Assembly (NCBI GenBank): GCA_033782935.1
Contig: JAWQEG010000287.1
Span: 620,001-684,000, forward strand
Direction of reading: 5' to 3'
Source: Petrolisthes cinctipes
Taxonomy: Eukaryota; Arthropoda; Malacostraca; Decapoda; Porcellanidae
Length of the DNA stretch: 64,000 nucleotides
In this document: positions 63,254 through 64,000 of the stretch, piece by piece
Position numbering within the stretch: position 1 is the stretch's first letter
Layout of the letters: each line of letters starts with the position of its first letter
Translations under genes and position numbers: made by a program
The notes under the pieces: model-generated
Seen by the model: only the letters and a program-made list of their open reading frames with translations
Databases searched by the model: none
Told to the model about the DNA's origin: nothing

Positions 63254-64000
63254 GCCCAAAACATGCTGAAAATCGATATTTTAGGTGCCCAAAGTCGATA
63301 TGTGTATGCATCTTCTGCACCCGTTTATATCCCTAATTCAACCTCAAAACACCCGAAAATTCGATATTTTTTGGTCCCAGAAGCGATCTGTACATGCATA
63401 CTCAGTGCTAGAATGTTTTCAAAATATAGGCTTATAACATGCAAAAAATCGATATTTTAAGTTTCCAAAGTCGATATGAGCCTGCATCTTCTGTACCCGT
63501 TTATATCTCAAATTCAGGCTTAAAACACCCAAAATTCGATATTTTGGGGTCCCAGAAGTGAGCTGTACATGCCTACTTAGTGCTAGAATATTTTTAAAAT
63601 ATAGGCCCAAAACATGCGAAAAATCGATATTTTAGGTTCCCAAAGTCGATATCTCAAATTCAGGCCCAAAACACCCGAAAATTCGATATTTTGGGGTCCC
63701 AAGAACGAACTGTACATGTCTACTCCGTGTTAGAGTATTTTCAAAATACAGGCCCAAAACATACTGAAAATCGATCTTTTAGGTGCCCAAAAGTCGATAA
63801 GTGCATGCATCTTCTGTACCCGTTTATATCTCAAATTCAGGCTCAAAAAACCCGAAAAATCGGTATTTTGGGATCCCAGAAGCGATCTGTACATGCCTAC
63901 TCAGTGTTAGAATGTTTTTAAAATATAGGCACAAAACATGATAAAAATCGATATTTTAGGTGCCCAAAGTCGATATCTCAAATTCAGCCCCAAAACACCC
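63254..64000 (+). repeat. 12-mer HOR, third copy, cut by the window end, chimeric
   Basis: The third copy starts with B-type rather than the expected A-type sequence (CATGCTGAAAATCG; GATATGAGCCTGC near 63,474). It becomes A-type from CTTAAAACACCCAAAATTCG near 63,519 onward (GAAGTGAGCTG, CATGCGAAAAATCG, CCAAGAACGAACTG). The array runs out of the window without any sign of ending. Confidence 0.85.

Larger units (their letters stand above)
1..64000 (+). repeat. Tandem satellite array filling the window (176/177-bp L and 147-bp S monomers)
   Basis: The entire window is head-to-tail copies of one satellite family, all in the same orientation, with no unrelated sequence between copies. Taking GCCCAAAACATGCT as monomer start, the L monomer is 176 bp, or 177 bp when an extra A gives CCCAAAAGTCG instead of CCCAAAGTCG. 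Constant landmarks in order are AATCGATATTTT, GTCGATATGTGCATGC, CTTCTGTACCCG, AAACACCCGAAAATTCGATA, GGGGTCCCAGAAGCGATCTG, ACATGCCTACTC and TTTTCAAAATATAGG. The S monomer lacks the part from GTGCATGC to CCCGTTTATAT. Consensus GC is about 39%. Length, arrangement and nested higher-order periods are those of a eukaryotic centromeric or heterochromatic satellite. Centromere function is inferred, not seen. I do not recognise the family. Confidence 0.97.

Noticed and set aside
1..64000. CRISPR array (regular repeats with spacers)
   Set aside because: There are no unique spacers. The whole 147-177-bp unit is repeated and the variable sites are scattered substitutions. Unit length is far beyond CRISPR repeats.
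1..64000. Assignment to a named satellite family or species
   Set aside because: The monomer does not match the Arabidopsis 178-bp repeat or human alpha satellite as I know them. I recognise no other family with confidence, so I give no name.

Overview
The whole window is one uninterrupted tandem satellite-DNA array. I find no protein-coding gene, RNA gene, transposon, CRISPR array or promoter that I can support. Every stretch is a copy of one repeat family in a single orientation, and the array continues past both window ends. The basic (L) monomer is 176-177 bp at about 39% GC (counted on a consensus). It is itself an ungapped ancient dimer of two 88-bp halves with about 68% identity by my hand count. 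A second monomer class (S) is 147 bp and lacks one specific 29-bp piece of the L monomer. I estimate about 380 monomers. This is typical of a eukaryotic centromeric or other heterochromatic satellite. The monomer size fits many plant centromere repeats, but I do not recognise the family and cannot name the organism.

Layout. Positions 1 to about 15,480 hold an irregular, older part: monomers are diverged, several carry private deletions, and similar blocks recur at inconsistent distances. About 15,481-17,679 is an older copy of sequence that reappears 8,447 bp downstream. At 17,680-23,625 there are three almost identical copies of a 12-monomer, 1,982-bp higher-order repeat (HOR). From about 23,985 to 57,784 there are three successive copies of a giant unit of about 11 kb: an older diverged copy (to 34,838), then two nearly identical copies, 34,839-46,473 (11,635 bp) and 46,474-57,784 (11,311 bp, shorter by exactly one L plus one S monomer). 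After a mixed stretch, 59,256 to the window end is a 1,999-bp 12-mer HOR made of two 6-mers (L-L-S-L-S-L; 999 and 1,000 bp), with a chimeric switch between the two 6-mer types near 63,500.

Interpretation. Within one monomer family, period levels are nested: 88 bp, 176/147 bp, 1 kb, 2 kb and 11 kb. Every breakpoint I could localise falls in register, and copy-to-copy offsets change by whole monomers. That is the expected mark of unequal exchange or gene conversion between misaligned repeats. The left is most diverged and the right most homogenised, so the active part of the array may lie to the right. The many short open frames are by-products of the repeat: 177 and 147 are both multiples of three, so runs of these monomers stay open. 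I do not call any of them genes. I found no new enzymatic or defence system. The interest lies in the repeat architecture and its recent recombination record.
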